Assembly: GCA_009744235.1 (NCBI GenBank)
Contig: WPHV01000003.1
Location: forward strand, 186,001-250,000
Reading direction: 5' to 3'
DNA: 64,000 nt
Source: Gillisella vitis
Lineage (GTDB): Bacteria > Pseudomonadota > Alphaproteobacteria > Rhizobiales > Rhizobiaceae
The position numbers were made by a program, and so were the translations under genes. How positions within the stretch are numbered: the stretch's first letter is position 1; each line of letters opens with the position of its first letter. Positions 46,546 to 55,013 of this stretch are shown piece after piece. The notes under the pieces were generated by a model that made no database searches, was not told the DNA's origin, and was given only the letters and a program-made list of their open reading frames with translations.

Positions 46546-47022
46546 TTATGGAGGGGGTGCAATTCCCTGTATGACCATGCTGCCAGGACCGATCCCAAGC
46601 GCCTGTGCCCGCCCACCATTCAGTTCAATTACATAGCGTACCGGACCAGGCGAAGGTATCAAATCCTCCGAATAGGGTTTTGTGCGCGCTGCAACACCGG
46701 TCACCACACCTTTTTCATCGATAAACAGCATATCCAGCGGTAAAGGCGTGTTTTTCATCCACATCACAACAGTGCGGCTGTCGCCAAAATCGAAAATCAT
46801 GCCGTCATTCAGCCCAAGCTTGGTGCGGCCCATCAGGCCCTGCTCCCGTTGCGAAACAGAGATCGCATATTCCATCTTTAATCGAAGCTGCTGACCGGCG
46901 GGTGTCTGAATGACGGCTGGCCCTTTGAGGAATTGCTCAGCCATGGCCGGGGATAGTGTGAATGCAATATAGAAAAAAAGCGCCCAAAAGGCGCTTCTAG
47001 AAAAAACCAGCATTCCCGTCAC
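46546..47022 (-). CDS. DUF192 family secreted protein
   Basis: A 158-residue protein. The N-terminus is a signal peptide with a hydrophobic core (AFWALFFYIAFTL, then SPAMA before EQFLKG). The DUF192 domain shows SQREQGLMGR, MWMKNTPLPLDMLFID and VRYVIELNGGRAQALGI. Its function is unknown; the domain has a small beta fold with a conserved aspartate/methionine core. It follows the cold-shock-domain gene by 16 nt on the same strand, so the two are probably co-transcribed. Confidence 0.87.
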   Translation of the reverse strand: MTGMLVFSRSAFWALFFYIAFTLSPAMAEQFLKGPAVIQTPAGQQLRLKMEYAISVSQREQGLMGRTKLGLNDGMIFDFGDSRTVVMWMKNTPLPLDMLFIDEKGVVTGVAARTKPYSEDLIPSPGPVRYVIELNGGRAQALGIGPGSMVIQGIAPPP

Positions 47023-47038
47023 TCACAATACGGGACAA

Positions 47039-47617
47039 TCAATGCGCCATCACATGCGGCGCAGGATTATCCGGGTGAATTTCTGCCGCCATCAGGCCTT
47101 TGTCGCCATTGCCGAAGCGTACCAGCACTGTCTGTCCGGGCCGCAATTCTGTCAAGCCGAATCGACGCAGCGTTTCCATGTGAACGAAAATGTCCTCGGT
47201 GCCCTCGCCCCGCGTCAGGAAGCCGAAGCCTTTGGTGCGATTGAACCACTTGACCAGAACCCGCTCCAACCCGCTTGATGGCGTCACCTGAACATGGGTC
47301 CGCATGGGAGGCATTTGCGAAGGGTGTGTCGCCGTCGACTGATCCATCGACAGAACCCGGAAGGCCTGATAGCCCCGATCGCGCTTATGGATCAGCGCGA
47401 CAATCCGCGTTCCCTCCAGGATGGTCTGGTAACCGTCCCGGCGCAGGCAGGTCACATGTAGCAAGACGTCCTGCATGCCATTATCCGGAACGATAAAGCC
47501 AAAACCCTTGGCAACGTCGAACCATTTCACCACACCGGTGATTTCGACAAGATCCAGGGGCTCTTCCGAGAGCCCGCTGAATTCCACGAACTCTTTCGCT
47601 GAAATTCTATCCGCCAT
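47039..47617 (-). CDS. Protein with two cold-shock domains
   Basis: About 192 residues with two CSDs. The first has ITGVVKWFDVAKGFGFIVPD with VLLHVTCLR. The second has RVLVKWFNRTKGFGFLTRGE with DIFVHMETLRRFG. Both carry the RNP-1-like KGFGF and RNP-2-like VFVH-type surfaces that bind single-stranded RNA/DNA. The linker between them is proline/serine/threonine-rich. Double-CSD proteins of about 190-200 residues are a known alphaproteobacterial type. The ATG at 47617 (MADRISAKEF) is preferred to 47644. A CtrA-like site lies 63 nt upstream. Confidence 0.9.
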   Translation of the reverse strand: MADRISAKEFVEFSGLSEEPLDLVEITGVVKWFDVAKGFGFIVPDNGMQDVLLHVTCLRRDGYQTILEGTRIVALIHKRDRGYQAFRVLSMDQSTATHPSQMPPMRTHVQVTPSSGLERVLVKWFNRTKGFGFLTRGEGTEDIFVHMETLRRFGLTELRPGQTVLVRFGNGDKGLMAAEIHPDNPAPHVMAH

Positions 47618-47679
47618 CTCTAAACCGCCCCTCGACAACGCCAAACATGGATAACGCTTACTGATTCCCGAAGGCTAGA

Positions 47680-47694
47680 TTAACATTTTGTTAA
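47680..47694. promoter_or_regulatory. Candidate CtrA-binding site
   Basis: TTAACATTTTGTTAA fits the CtrA consensus TTAA-N7-TTAA(C) and is itself a dyad (ATTAACA-TTT-TGTTAAT). It lies 63 nt before the double-CSD gene start and 233 nt before gloA. Cell-cycle control of the CSD gene is a testable inference. Confidence 0.5.
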
Positions 47695-47926
47695 TACTGT
47701 TGCGCAAGCCCTAGTTTCAGTTATTCGCATCTGCTTTTTCGCGCCTGTAGCTTGTTCGAAACTGACGAGTGCAGATTTCCCGCTTTCCCCTTTGTCTATT
47801 CAGTCAATTTTCTTCAAACCGTTCATTTTCTCTCGTGATGTCATTTTTTTCAGGCACGGCCATGACAATGCTTGAAGCCGTCGCCCTCAGGCGACATATG
47901 CGGCATGCAACAGGGAGAATTTCAAA

Positions 47927-48367
47927 ATGCGCTATCTTCACACAATGGTCAGGGTCAAGGATGTCGATGCTTCCCTGAAATTCTACTGCGAATTGTTCGG
48001 CATGAGCGAAGTTCGCCGAATCGACAATGAAAAAGGCCGCTTCACGCTGATTTTCCTTGCCGCCGACGAAGACAAGGCCAAAGCCAGCCAGGACATGGCC
48101 CCATGCCTTGAGCTGACCTATAATTGGGATGCGGAAGACTATGCCGGTGGGCGTAATTTCGGCCATCTTGCTTATGAAGTGGATGACATCTACGCCATTT
48201 GCCAGAAGCTGATGGATAATGGCGTGACGATCAACCGCCCGCCTCGCGATGGCCATATGGCTTTCGTACGCTCACCAGACGGCATTTCCATCGAAATCCT
48301 CCAGAAAAACGGCGCATTGGCACCGGCAGAGCCTTGGCTCTCCATGCCAAATACCGGCGCCTGGTAG
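47927..48367 (+). CDS. gloA: Lactoylglutathione lyase (glyoxalase I)
   Basis: A 146-residue glyoxalase I that converts the methylglyoxal-glutathione hemithioacetal to lactoylglutathione. Two betaalphabetabetabeta motifs hold the metal ligands: His near the N-terminus (MRYLHTMVRVKDVDASLKFY), Glu in LELTYNW, His in GHLAYEVDDIY and Glu in ISIEILQKNG. Size and motifs match the nickel/cobalt-dependent bacterial form. It is a single gene, with a hairpin after it. Confidence 0.95.
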   Translation: MRYLHTMVRVKDVDASLKFYCELFGMSEVRRIDNEKGRFTLIFLAADEDKAKASQDMAPCLELTYNWDAEDYAGGRNFGHLAYEVDDIYAICQKLMDNGVTINRPPRDGHMAFVRSPDGISIEILQKNGALAPAEPWLSMPNTGAW

Positions 48368-48409
48368 CCTTACCCACCGAACGTCTTTGCGTGTGACATA
48401 TTCATTTAA

Positions 48410-48435
48410 GATGCCGCCGTCATCGCGGCGGCATC
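48410..48435 (+). terminator. Hairpin downstream of gloA
   Basis: Perfect 10-bp arms (GATGCCGCCG and complement) around a 6-nt loop, starting 43 nt after the gloA stop. No T-run follows, so termination efficiency is uncertain. Confidence 0.45.
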
Positions 48436-48528
48436 ATGCCTGACGCAAGCTCATTGTGTCACGGTCGCTCCAACCATAGACACTGCCCACCATCGACAGG
48501 TCCGGGCATTCTCGTCAAGGAGAGCGAC

Positions 48529-49461
48529 ATGATGTCCCCAAACCGTCTGTTCGGCCAAAGCCCGTGGACTGCCAGTCCTAGGCTTTCGAAGAGTGCGAAT
48601 GGCAAGCCAGCGTCAAGAAGCCCAGCGTCTACAAGCATTGCCGCCGTTTTCGGCCTTGCCTTGTTGGCAGGTTGCGCGACCACGAAAACTCCACCTCCCA
48701 TCGTGGAACAAGGCGCGATTGGCGATGCCGATGTCGTTGAAACGGCAGCGCATCCAGCCAGTGTCTCGCCGCCGCCCAATAAGGGTGGCTTATACCGCGA
48801 TCCCCTCGTCAATACCGGCCATCGCAAGCCCGGGACGGCGTCTGGCGCTGCTGGAGCCAATGGCAGCGCCACTCTCTCCTCCGGACCGTCAGCCGAACAG
48901 GTTGTGGCGATGAACCAGTCCAGACCGGAGCAAACGGCATCGCCAAACTCATCCGGGCTCTATTCCGCATCCCATCCATCAGATGACGGCGCGGCATCGG
49001 CCAGTAGCCCGGCCAATAGCATTGTGCCGCCGAACATGCCTGTTCGTCCGTTCCAGGCCACGGTAAACAGCGTTTACAGCGTGCAAAAGCCGTTGGAACA
49101 GACACAACCACAAACACAACCTCAGAAGCAGGCCAATCAACCGATAGAGCCTGTGGTCGCCCCTACCCCGGCCCCAGTTGTTGTCAAGCAACGCCCGGCC
49201 TCAAAAGCGGAAATTCTCGCAGGTCTAGCACCAGATCCGAAGAAGGTTCGTACGGCGCCAAAGGCGCAACAGACAACGATGCCACAACAACAGATGTCAC
49301 CGGTACCAGCCCAGTTGCAGACGAGCCTGCCGACCGCAGCACCCGGCATGGCCAGTTCGGCGGGAGTTACCGAAATGGAAAAAATCGAGGGTGCACCTGG
49401 GGCTCAGGGCATGACGAAGGACAGTTTCATCAAGAAATTCCTTGCCAAAATACGCAAATGA
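48529..49461 (+). CDS. Hypothetical proline/glutamine-rich lipoprotein
   Basis: A 310-residue protein. The ATG at 48529 follows AAGGAG. A hydrophobic stretch (STSIAAVFGLALLAGCATT) with lipobox LLAGC near residue 50 marks it as a lipoprotein with an unusually long N-terminal leader. The mature part is low-complexity and rich in Pro, Gln, Ala and Ser (several PQTQPQ and PAPV runs), suggesting a disordered spacer through the envelope. The end is more structured (MTKDSFIKKFLAKIRK). No catalytic domain is recognised. Confidence 0.6.
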   Translation: MMSPNRLFGQSPWTASPRLSKSANGKPASRSPASTSIAAVFGLALLAGCATTKTPPPIVEQGAIGDADVVETAAHPASVSPPPNKGGLYRDPLVNTGHRKPGTASGAAGANGSATLSSGPSAEQVVAMNQSRPEQTASPNSSGLYSASHPSDDGAASASSPANSIVPPNMPVRPFQATVNSVYSVQKPLEQTQPQTQPQKQANQPIEPVVAPTPAPVVVKQRPASKAEILAGLAPDPKKVRTAPKAQQTTMPQQQMSPVPAQLQTSLPTAAPGMASSAGVTEMEKIEGAPGAQGMTKDSFIKKFLAKIRK

Positions 49462-49521
49462 CGTGCTGACTGGCCCATTTTTCAGGCTGTCATTTTTCCG
49501 TAAAATTTTGGATTTCAGTGC

Positions 49522-49550
49522 TTGCCAGCCTCCAAACACGTGATTATAAG
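49522..49550 (+). promoter_or_regulatory. Promoter of tRNA-Glu copy 1
   Basis: TTGCCA (49522-49527), 17-bp spacer, TATAAG (49545-49550), ending 13 nt before the tRNA. The same hexamers and spacer recur before copy 3. Confidence 0.7.
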
Positions 49551-49563
49551 GGCGCCACAGCAC

Positions 49564-49638
49564 GCGCCCTTCGTCTATCGGTTAGGACGTCAGATTTTCA
49601 TTCTGAAAAGAGGGGTTCGACTCCCCTAGGGCGTGCCA
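49564..49638 (+). tRNA. tRNA-Glu (anticodon TTC), copy 1
   Basis: A 75-nt cloverleaf with encoded CCA. The anticodon loop TTTTCAT gives TTC. It is identical to copies at 49853 and 50103. Confidence 0.97.
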
Positions 49639-49808
49639 CTGCTTAACTCCCCAACATATTTGCGAAATAATGATCGTTTCAAAGATAACGATTGAAATGT
49701 GCTGATTCGACCACGGCACATTCCGATACCCTTTCAAAGTAGGGCTGCCCTGCATTCGCGGTTCTCCACAGGCTAAGGAAAAATCGGCAATAAAGCTGAA
49801 AAATTCGC

Positions 49809-49837
49809 TTGCAGCTCCAGTCTGTTCGCACTAAGAG
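49809..49837 (+). promoter_or_regulatory. Promoter-like sequence of tRNA-Glu copy 2
   Basis: TTGCAG (49809-49814), 17-bp spacer and TAAGAG (49832-49837), ending 15 nt before the tRNA. It is a weaker match than the sites of copies 1 and 3. Confidence 0.5.
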
Positions 49838-49852
49838 AGCCGCACGCAACAC

Positions 49853-49927
49853 GCGCCCTTCGTCTATCGGTTAGGACGTCAGATTTTCATTCTGAAAAGA
49901 GGGGTTCGACTCCCCTAGGGCGTGCCA
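49853..49927 (+). tRNA. tRNA-Glu (anticodon TTC), copy 2
   Basis: A 75-nt gene identical in sequence to copy 1, with encoded CCA. The spacer between copies 1 and 2 is unrelated to that between 2 and 3. Confidence 0.97.
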
Positions 49928-50060
49928 CTGCGTTTCCCCGGAAAACTCGTTTCTGCATTCTGCTTATTGAAGCGGAAAAGACTGCGCGACCTTAAGTCAG
50001 CCAGCTGATAGATCGCATGAAAAAAATCACTGAGCCTACGGAAAAAGCTCATTTTTTCGC

Positions 50061-50089
50061 TTGCCATGAATCATCCGCCTGCCTATAAG
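50061..50089 (+). promoter_or_regulatory. Promoter of tRNA-Glu copy 3
   Basis: TTGCCA (50061-50066), 17-bp spacer and TATAAG (50084-50089), ending 13 nt before the tRNA. The hexamers and spacing are the same as for copy 1. Confidence 0.7.
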
Positions 50090-50102
50090 CAGCCCACAGC
50101 AC

Positions 50103-50177
50103 GCGCCCTTCGTCTATCGGTTAGGACGTCAGATTTTCATTCTGAAAAGAGGGGTTCGACTCCCCTAGGGCGTGCCA
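50103..50177 (+). tRNA. tRNA-Glu (anticodon TTC), copy 3
   Basis: A 75-nt gene identical to copies 1 and 2, with encoded CCA. It lies 103 nt before the convergent recJ end. Confidence 0.97.
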
Positions 50178-50280
50178 CTGAACCCTCCCCGTATTGATGT
50201 TTATACCGTTGCCAAGCGCAGAGTGCGCTTTGCGTTCTCAGGCTCATCGAAGTGCTGTGCCGTGACGTTTTTCGCCGCGC

Positions 50281-52083
50281 TCAAAACGCTGGCGCTGCAT
50301 CCAGAATGCGGATTTGGATACGGCGCGTGCCTTGCCAGAGTTCCGCCCCAAGGCAGCCCGCGACATGCACGGCGTCGCCTCGGCGGCCAAGCAGCAGATC
50401 ACCGAGCGGCGTTTCCTTGGCACGAAAGGCAATGCCGTCGATTCGGCTGCCATCCGGCGCTTCCAGAGTGACCTTGACGTGGCTGGTGCCAATCAGCCGT
50501 GAATCACGAATCCGGTGGGCCGGGATGGCAAAGATTGGTTGGGAATGGCCGGAGCCATAGGGGCCGGCGGTTTCCAGGAGGTCGATCAACGCAAGCGTCG
50601 CACCGGATGCGCCAACCGCACCATCGATCTTCAAAGCCCTGATGGCCGAGAGCGCCATGACCTTTTCCTGCGCCTGTTCATCAAAAAACGCCCGCAACTT
50701 GCCGAGATTGCCGCGCTCTACCGTCAGCCCTGCGGCCATCGCGTGGCCGCCGCCCTTGACCAACAGACCATTGTCCACCGCCGCGCGCACCATCTTACCC
50801 ATGTCAAAACCGGCGATGGACCGGCCGGAGCCAGTCCCTTTGCCCGATCCGTCGAAGGCAATAGCAAAGGCAGGCCGCTGGAACCGCTCTTTCAGCCGGG
50901 CCGCCAGCAGCCCGACAATGCCAGGATGCCAGCCTTCTCGTGCGGTGAGAATCACGGCGGCGCGCTCGCCAGTGCCATATTCGGCCATGGCCTCGGCTTC
51001 CGCCTCGGCCAGCATCTGCGCTTCCATCGCCTGACGTTGACGGTTCAGGTCGTCCAGTTGGGCGGCAATTTCATCGGCCTCGGCAGCGTCATCCAGCGTC
51101 AGCAAACGGCTGCCCAACGCGGCATCGCCGATCCGGCCACCGGCATTGATTCGTGGACCAACCAGGAAGCCGAAATGATAGGGCGTCACTGGGCCGCCGA
51201 TTCCCGCGATCTTCAGGAGGGATGCAAGACCGGCATTTTGTTGGTGGCGGGCGGCAATCAGGCCCTTCACCACATAGGCGCGGTTCAGCCCCTTCAGCGG
51301 CACGACATCGCAGACCGTCGCCAGCGCCACAAGATCCAGCCAGGCCAGCAGATCGAGCGAGCGCGCAGCACCGTGACCAGCCTCACGCAGCTTGCGCAGC
51401 GTTCCGACCAACACCATGAACACCACGCCAGCCGCGCAGAGATGGCCCTGCCCTGATAGGTCGTCGCTCCTGTTAGGATTGACCAGCGCCAGGCAGGCAG
51501 GCAAGTCCTGCCCCATCTGGTGATGGTCGATCACCACCACATCCACGCCTCTGCGCTTTGCCTCCTCCAGGGCATCGTGGCTCGTCGAGCCGCAATCCAC
51601 CGTGACAATCAATTGCGCGCCGCGCTCGATCAACTGACCGATAGCTGCGGCATTCGGGCCATAGCCTTCGAAAATTCGGTCAGGAATATAGATTTCGGCT
51701 TCAATACCGAAATGCGCGAGAAACCGCCATAATAGTGCCGACGACGAAGCACCATCGACATCATAATCGCCAAAAATCGCCACGCGCTCAGAGCGCATGA
51801 TTGCCGCCACCAGCCGGTCGGCGGCCTTGTCACCGTCGGTCAGGCTGGAAGGGTCGGGCATCAGATCGCGGATGGTCGGATCGAGAAAGGCTTGCGCATC
51901 GGCAACCGCTACGCCCCGCCCGGCCAGAACCCGCGCCACCAGATCGGGAATGCCATGCACCTGCGCAATCGCCAGCGACCGGTTCAACCCAGCCTGATCC
52001 AGCCGAGATACCCAGCGCTGACCGCTGACCGAGGTCTCGACATTCAAAAAGGCGCGTTCTATCGGGTCGGCGGGTTCAAGCAT
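50281..52083 (-). CDS. recJ: Single-stranded-DNA-specific exonuclease RecJ
   Basis: A 600-residue 5'-3' exonuclease of the DHH family used in recombination and mismatch repair. Metal motifs are IFGDYDVDGASSSALLW, VDCGS, and VVIDHHQMGQ, with DHHA1 (GGGHAMAAGLTVE) and the C-terminal OB fold. Length is normal. It follows hom by 40 nt on the same strand and converges with the tRNA-Glu genes. Confidence 0.95.
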   Translation of the reverse strand: MLEPADPIERAFLNVETSVSGQRWVSRLDQAGLNRSLAIAQVHGIPDLVARVLAGRGVAVADAQAFLDPTIRDLMPDPSSLTDGDKAADRLVAAIMRSERVAIFGDYDVDGASSSALLWRFLAHFGIEAEIYIPDRIFEGYGPNAAAIGQLIERGAQLIVTVDCGSTSHDALEEAKRRGVDVVVIDHHQMGQDLPACLALVNPNRSDDLSGQGHLCAAGVVFMVLVGTLRKLREAGHGAARSLDLLAWLDLVALATVCDVVPLKGLNRAYVVKGLIAARHQQNAGLASLLKIAGIGGPVTPYHFGFLVGPRINAGGRIGDAALGSRLLTLDDAAEADEIAAQLDDLNRQRQAMEAQMLAEAEAEAMAEYGTGERAAVILTAREGWHPGIVGLLAARLKERFQRPAFAIAFDGSGKGTGSGRSIAGFDMGKMVRAAVDNGLLVKGGGHAMAAGLTVERGNLGKLRAFFDEQAQEKVMALSAIRALKIDGAVGASGATLALIDLLETAGPYGSGHSQPIFAIPAHRIRDSRLIGTSHVKVTLEAPDGSRIDGIAFRAKETPLGDLLLGRRGDAVHVAGCLGAELWQGTRRIQIRILDAAPAF

Positions 52084-52123
52084 TGATGAAGCAACTCGGT
52101 TATCGCCGCTCCACAGTCAGGAG

Positions 52124-53446
52124 CTAAGCTGTTTTCGGCCGCTCGATGCGGATCACTTGCGGTTCACCCAGCAGATAGCCTTCCTCCTTGATGGCGGCAA
52201 CGGCCTGGCGCACGGATTTTTCCAATGTGGCATGGGTGACGAGGATGATCGTCTTGGTTTGATCGGCGTCAGACGATGTCTGCGAGTGCTGGACAATCGA
52301 TTCGAGCGAAATGTTGTTTTCCGCCATCTGCGTCGCAATGCTGGCGAAAACCCCGGTGCGGTCGACCACGGTCAGGCGGATAAAGTAGCCGCCTTCATGC
52401 CGGGTCATCTCAGCCTGAACATAGGGTTCGAGCAGATGCGCCGGGCGGCCCAGAACCGGAACCATCTGCGCGCCGGGGCGGCTTTTGGCGATATCGGTAA
52501 TGTCACCCAGCACAGCGGATGCCGTGGCATTGCCACCGGCACCAGGGCCGACCATCAGCAATTCGCCGAGAATATCGGATTCCAGCGCCACCGCATTCGT
52601 CACGCCATCGACCTGGGCAATCACCGAATCAAGCGGCACCATGGTCGGATGGACGCGCTGCTCAATGCCGGTGGCGGTCTTTTGCGCCACGCCGAGCAGC
52701 TTTATTCGGTAGCCGAGATCGCGGGCGGCGTGGATGTCGTCGATGGAAATATTGCTGATGCCTTCGAGATAGATCTCGTCGGCAGCAATTTGGCTGCCGA
52801 AGGCCAGCGTCGTCAGGATTGACAGCTTGTGGGCCGTATCATTGCCCTCGATATCGAAAGTCGGATCGGCCTCGGCATAGCCAAGACGCTGGGCTTCAGC
52901 CAGGCAATCGGCAAAGCTCAAGCCCTCCTTTTCCATCCTGGTCAGGATGTAATTGCAGGTACCGTTCATGATGCCGTAGATCCGCGAAAAATCATTGCCG
53001 GTCAGCGATTCGCGCAGCGTCTTGATAACCGGGATACCGCCGGCGACAGCAGCTTCATAGTTGATCAAAAGGCCCTTTTCTTCCGCCAGCTTGGCCAGTT
53101 CCACACCGTGGCGGGCCAGCAGCGCCTTGTTGGCGGTCACCACATGCACGCCGCGACCGAGGGCCGCGCGCACGGAATGTTCGGCGGGACCTTCCGCGCC
53201 GCCGATCAACTCGACGAACACATCGATATCGGCCTTTTCAGCCATCTCGACCGGGCTATCGAACCAGGTGACACCGGAAAGATCGACGCCGCGATCGCGG
53301 GTCTTGTCGCGTGCCGAGACCGCCGAAATGGCAATAGGCCGACCGCAGGCGACGGTGAGCGCTTGGGTGCGGGTTTGCAAAATACGCGCCAGCGACGCAC
53401 CAACGGTTCCGAGACCCGCAATGCCGATCTTAAGGGCATCAGCCAT
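52124..53446 (-). CDS. hom: Homoserine dehydrogenase
   Basis: A 440-residue enzyme reducing aspartate semialdehyde to homoserine for Thr and Met synthesis. The N-terminal Rossmann motif is IGIAGLGTVGASLARIL, the catalytic domain contains NYEAAVAGGIPVIKTLRESL and GIMNGTCNYILTRM, and the C-terminal ACT domain (LTVVDRTGVFASIATQMAEN) would bind threonine for feedback inhibition. It is not fused to aspartokinase. It follows the aminotransferase gene by 69 nt. Confidence 0.96.
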   Translation of the reverse strand: MADALKIGIAGLGTVGASLARILQTRTQALTVACGRPIAISAVSARDKTRDRGVDLSGVTWFDSPVEMAEKADIDVFVELIGGAEGPAEHSVRAALGRGVHVVTANKALLARHGVELAKLAEEKGLLINYEAAVAGGIPVIKTLRESLTGNDFSRIYGIMNGTCNYILTRMEKEGLSFADCLAEAQRLGYAEADPTFDIEGNDTAHKLSILTTLAFGSQIAADEIYLEGISNISIDDIHAARDLGYRIKLLGVAQKTATGIEQRVHPTMVPLDSVIAQVDGVTNAVALESDILGELLMVGPGAGGNATASAVLGDITDIAKSRPGAQMVPVLGRPAHLLEPYVQAEMTRHEGGYFIRLTVVDRTGVFASIATQMAENNISLESIVQHSQTSSDADQTKTIILVTHATLEKSVRQAVAAIKEEGYLLGEPQVIRIERPKTA

Positions 53447-53515
53447 GAGAAAATCCTGATATGCTTTTCAATATTCGGAAAAGAGCGGCCGCGAATGGGC
53501 CGCTCCGATAAAAAC

Positions 53516-54733
53516 TCAACGGTGAGCGTTGAGCGACACGACATTGTGCAGCGTGTCGTCCGCTGTCGACAGGAACCGCTTCAGATTGCGGGCAGCCTGG
53601 CGGATACGGTGCTCGTTTTCGACCAGCGCGATGCGGACATAATCATCCCCCTGTTCGCCAAAGCCAATGCCCGGTGCCACGGCCATATCGGCGTTTTCCA
53701 CCAGCAGCTTGGAAAACTCCAGTGAGCCGAGATGGCGGAATTTCTCCGGAATTTTTGCCCAGGCAAACATTGTTGCCGCCGGTGGCGGCACCTCGAAACC
53801 GGCCTTGCCGAAGCTTTCGACCAGCACGTCGCGGCGGCGCTTGTAGATATTGCGCACTTCGGCAACATCCGTGCCATCGCCATTCAGCGCATGGGTAGCG
53901 GCCACCTGGATCGGCGTGAACGCGCCGTAATCCAGGTAGGATTTGACGCGGGCGAGCGCACTGATCAGCCGCTCATTGCCGACGGCAAACCCCATGCGCC
54001 AGCCGGGCATGGAAAAGGTCTTTGACATCGAGGTGAACTCCACCGCGACATCCATGGCACCCGGAACTTCCAATACCGATGGCGGCGGGTTGCCGTCGAA
54101 ATAGATTTCAGAATAGGCAAGGTCCGACAGCACGATCAGCTCATGCTTCTTGGCAAAAGCGATCACGTCCTTATAGAAATCCAGCGAGGCAACGCGCGCC
54201 GTCGGATTGGACGGATAGTTGATGATCAGCGCCAAGGGCTTGGGGATCGAGTGGCGCACCGCACGCTCCAGCGGCGGGAAGAAGGTTTCATCCGGCTCGA
54301 CTGGAATGGAACGGATCACGCCTCCGGTCATCAGGAAGCCAAACGCATGGATCGGATAGGTCGGATCGGGGCAAAGGATCACGTCGCCCGGCGCAGTGAT
54401 TGCCTGCGCCATATTGGCAAAACCTTCCTTCGATCCCAGCGTCGCGACAACCTGGGTTTCAGGATTGAGCTTCACATTGAAACGGCGGGCATAATAGGCG
54501 GCCTGCGCCCGGCGCAGCCCCGGAATGCCCTTGGACGACGAATAGCGATGGGTGCGGGGGTCCTGCACGGCCTCACACAGCTTGTCGACAATGTTCTGCG
54601 GGGTCGGAAGATCGGGATTGCCCATGCCGAGATCGATGATATCAGCGCCACCGGCTCGCGCGCTTGCCTTCAAACGATTGACCTGTTCGAAAACATAGGG
54701 CGGCAGACGCCGGACTTTGTGAAACTCTTCCAT
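53516..54733 (-). CDS. PLP-dependent aminotransferase (AlaC/alanine-transaminase type)
   Basis: A 405-residue class I/II aminotransferase. It starts MEEFHKVRRLPPYVFEQVNR and carries DLGMGNPDLPTP, NYPSNPTARVAS, DLAYSEIYFDG, the PLP-lysine motif SMSKTFSMPGWRMGFAVGN and the Arg contact YVRIALVENEHRIRQA. It resembles AlaC glutamate-pyruvate transaminase; some genomes label it LL-diaminopimelate aminotransferase. The ATG at 54733 is preferred to 54787. It lies directly before hom, which may reflect amino-acid synthesis co-regulation. Confidence 0.9.
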   Translation of the reverse strand: MEEFHKVRRLPPYVFEQVNRLKASARAGGADIIDLGMGNPDLPTPQNIVDKLCEAVQDPRTHRYSSSKGIPGLRRAQAAYYARRFNVKLNPETQVVATLGSKEGFANMAQAITAPGDVILCPDPTYPIHAFGFLMTGGVIRSIPVEPDETFFPPLERAVRHSIPKPLALIINYPSNPTARVASLDFYKDVIAFAKKHELIVLSDLAYSEIYFDGNPPPSVLEVPGAMDVAVEFTSMSKTFSMPGWRMGFAVGNERLISALARVKSYLDYGAFTPIQVAATHALNGDGTDVAEVRNIYKRRRDVLVESFGKAGFEVPPPAATMFAWAKIPEKFRHLGSLEFSKLLVENADMAVAPGIGFGEQGDDYVRIALVENEHRIRQAARNLKRFLSTADDTLHNVVSLNAHR

Positions 54734-54773
54734 CTCAGACCTCGTTGAACCGCAGGCTCCCGGCCTTGCGGAC

Positions 54774-54810
54774 GATCCGTTTTCCACTGCAGCATCCCCG
54801 AAAACGGATC
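54774..54810 (-). promoter_or_regulatory. Long hairpin in the leader of the aminotransferase gene
   Basis: Perfect 11-bp arms (GATCCGTTTTC at 54774-54784 and complement at 54800-54810) with a 15-nt loop, about 40 nt upstream of the ATG. It may be a leader regulatory structure or a repetitive palindrome. No T-run or leader peptide is evident. Confidence 0.4.
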
Positions 54811-55013
54811 TGGCAAATCGGGGTACCGTGACAATACCGCAAATTGCAATGATTCGCGGTAGATTTTGGCCAACCGCACCCTGCCCTGTCCCTCCCGGTC
54901 ATCGGTTCCGGGCACATTCGACATGTCAGAATGCAACTGTCACATTGCATTTGCTTTGCGGCCAAATGCCCTGCAAGGCAAGGGCTATTTGCAGGCGGGC
55001 GGTACGGCTGGCC

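Noticed and set aside
49564..50177. Three spaced identical 75-bp blocks as a possible repeat array or phage att sites
   Set aside because: Each block folds as a complete tRNA-Glu with its own promoter-like sequence; no integrase is adjacent.
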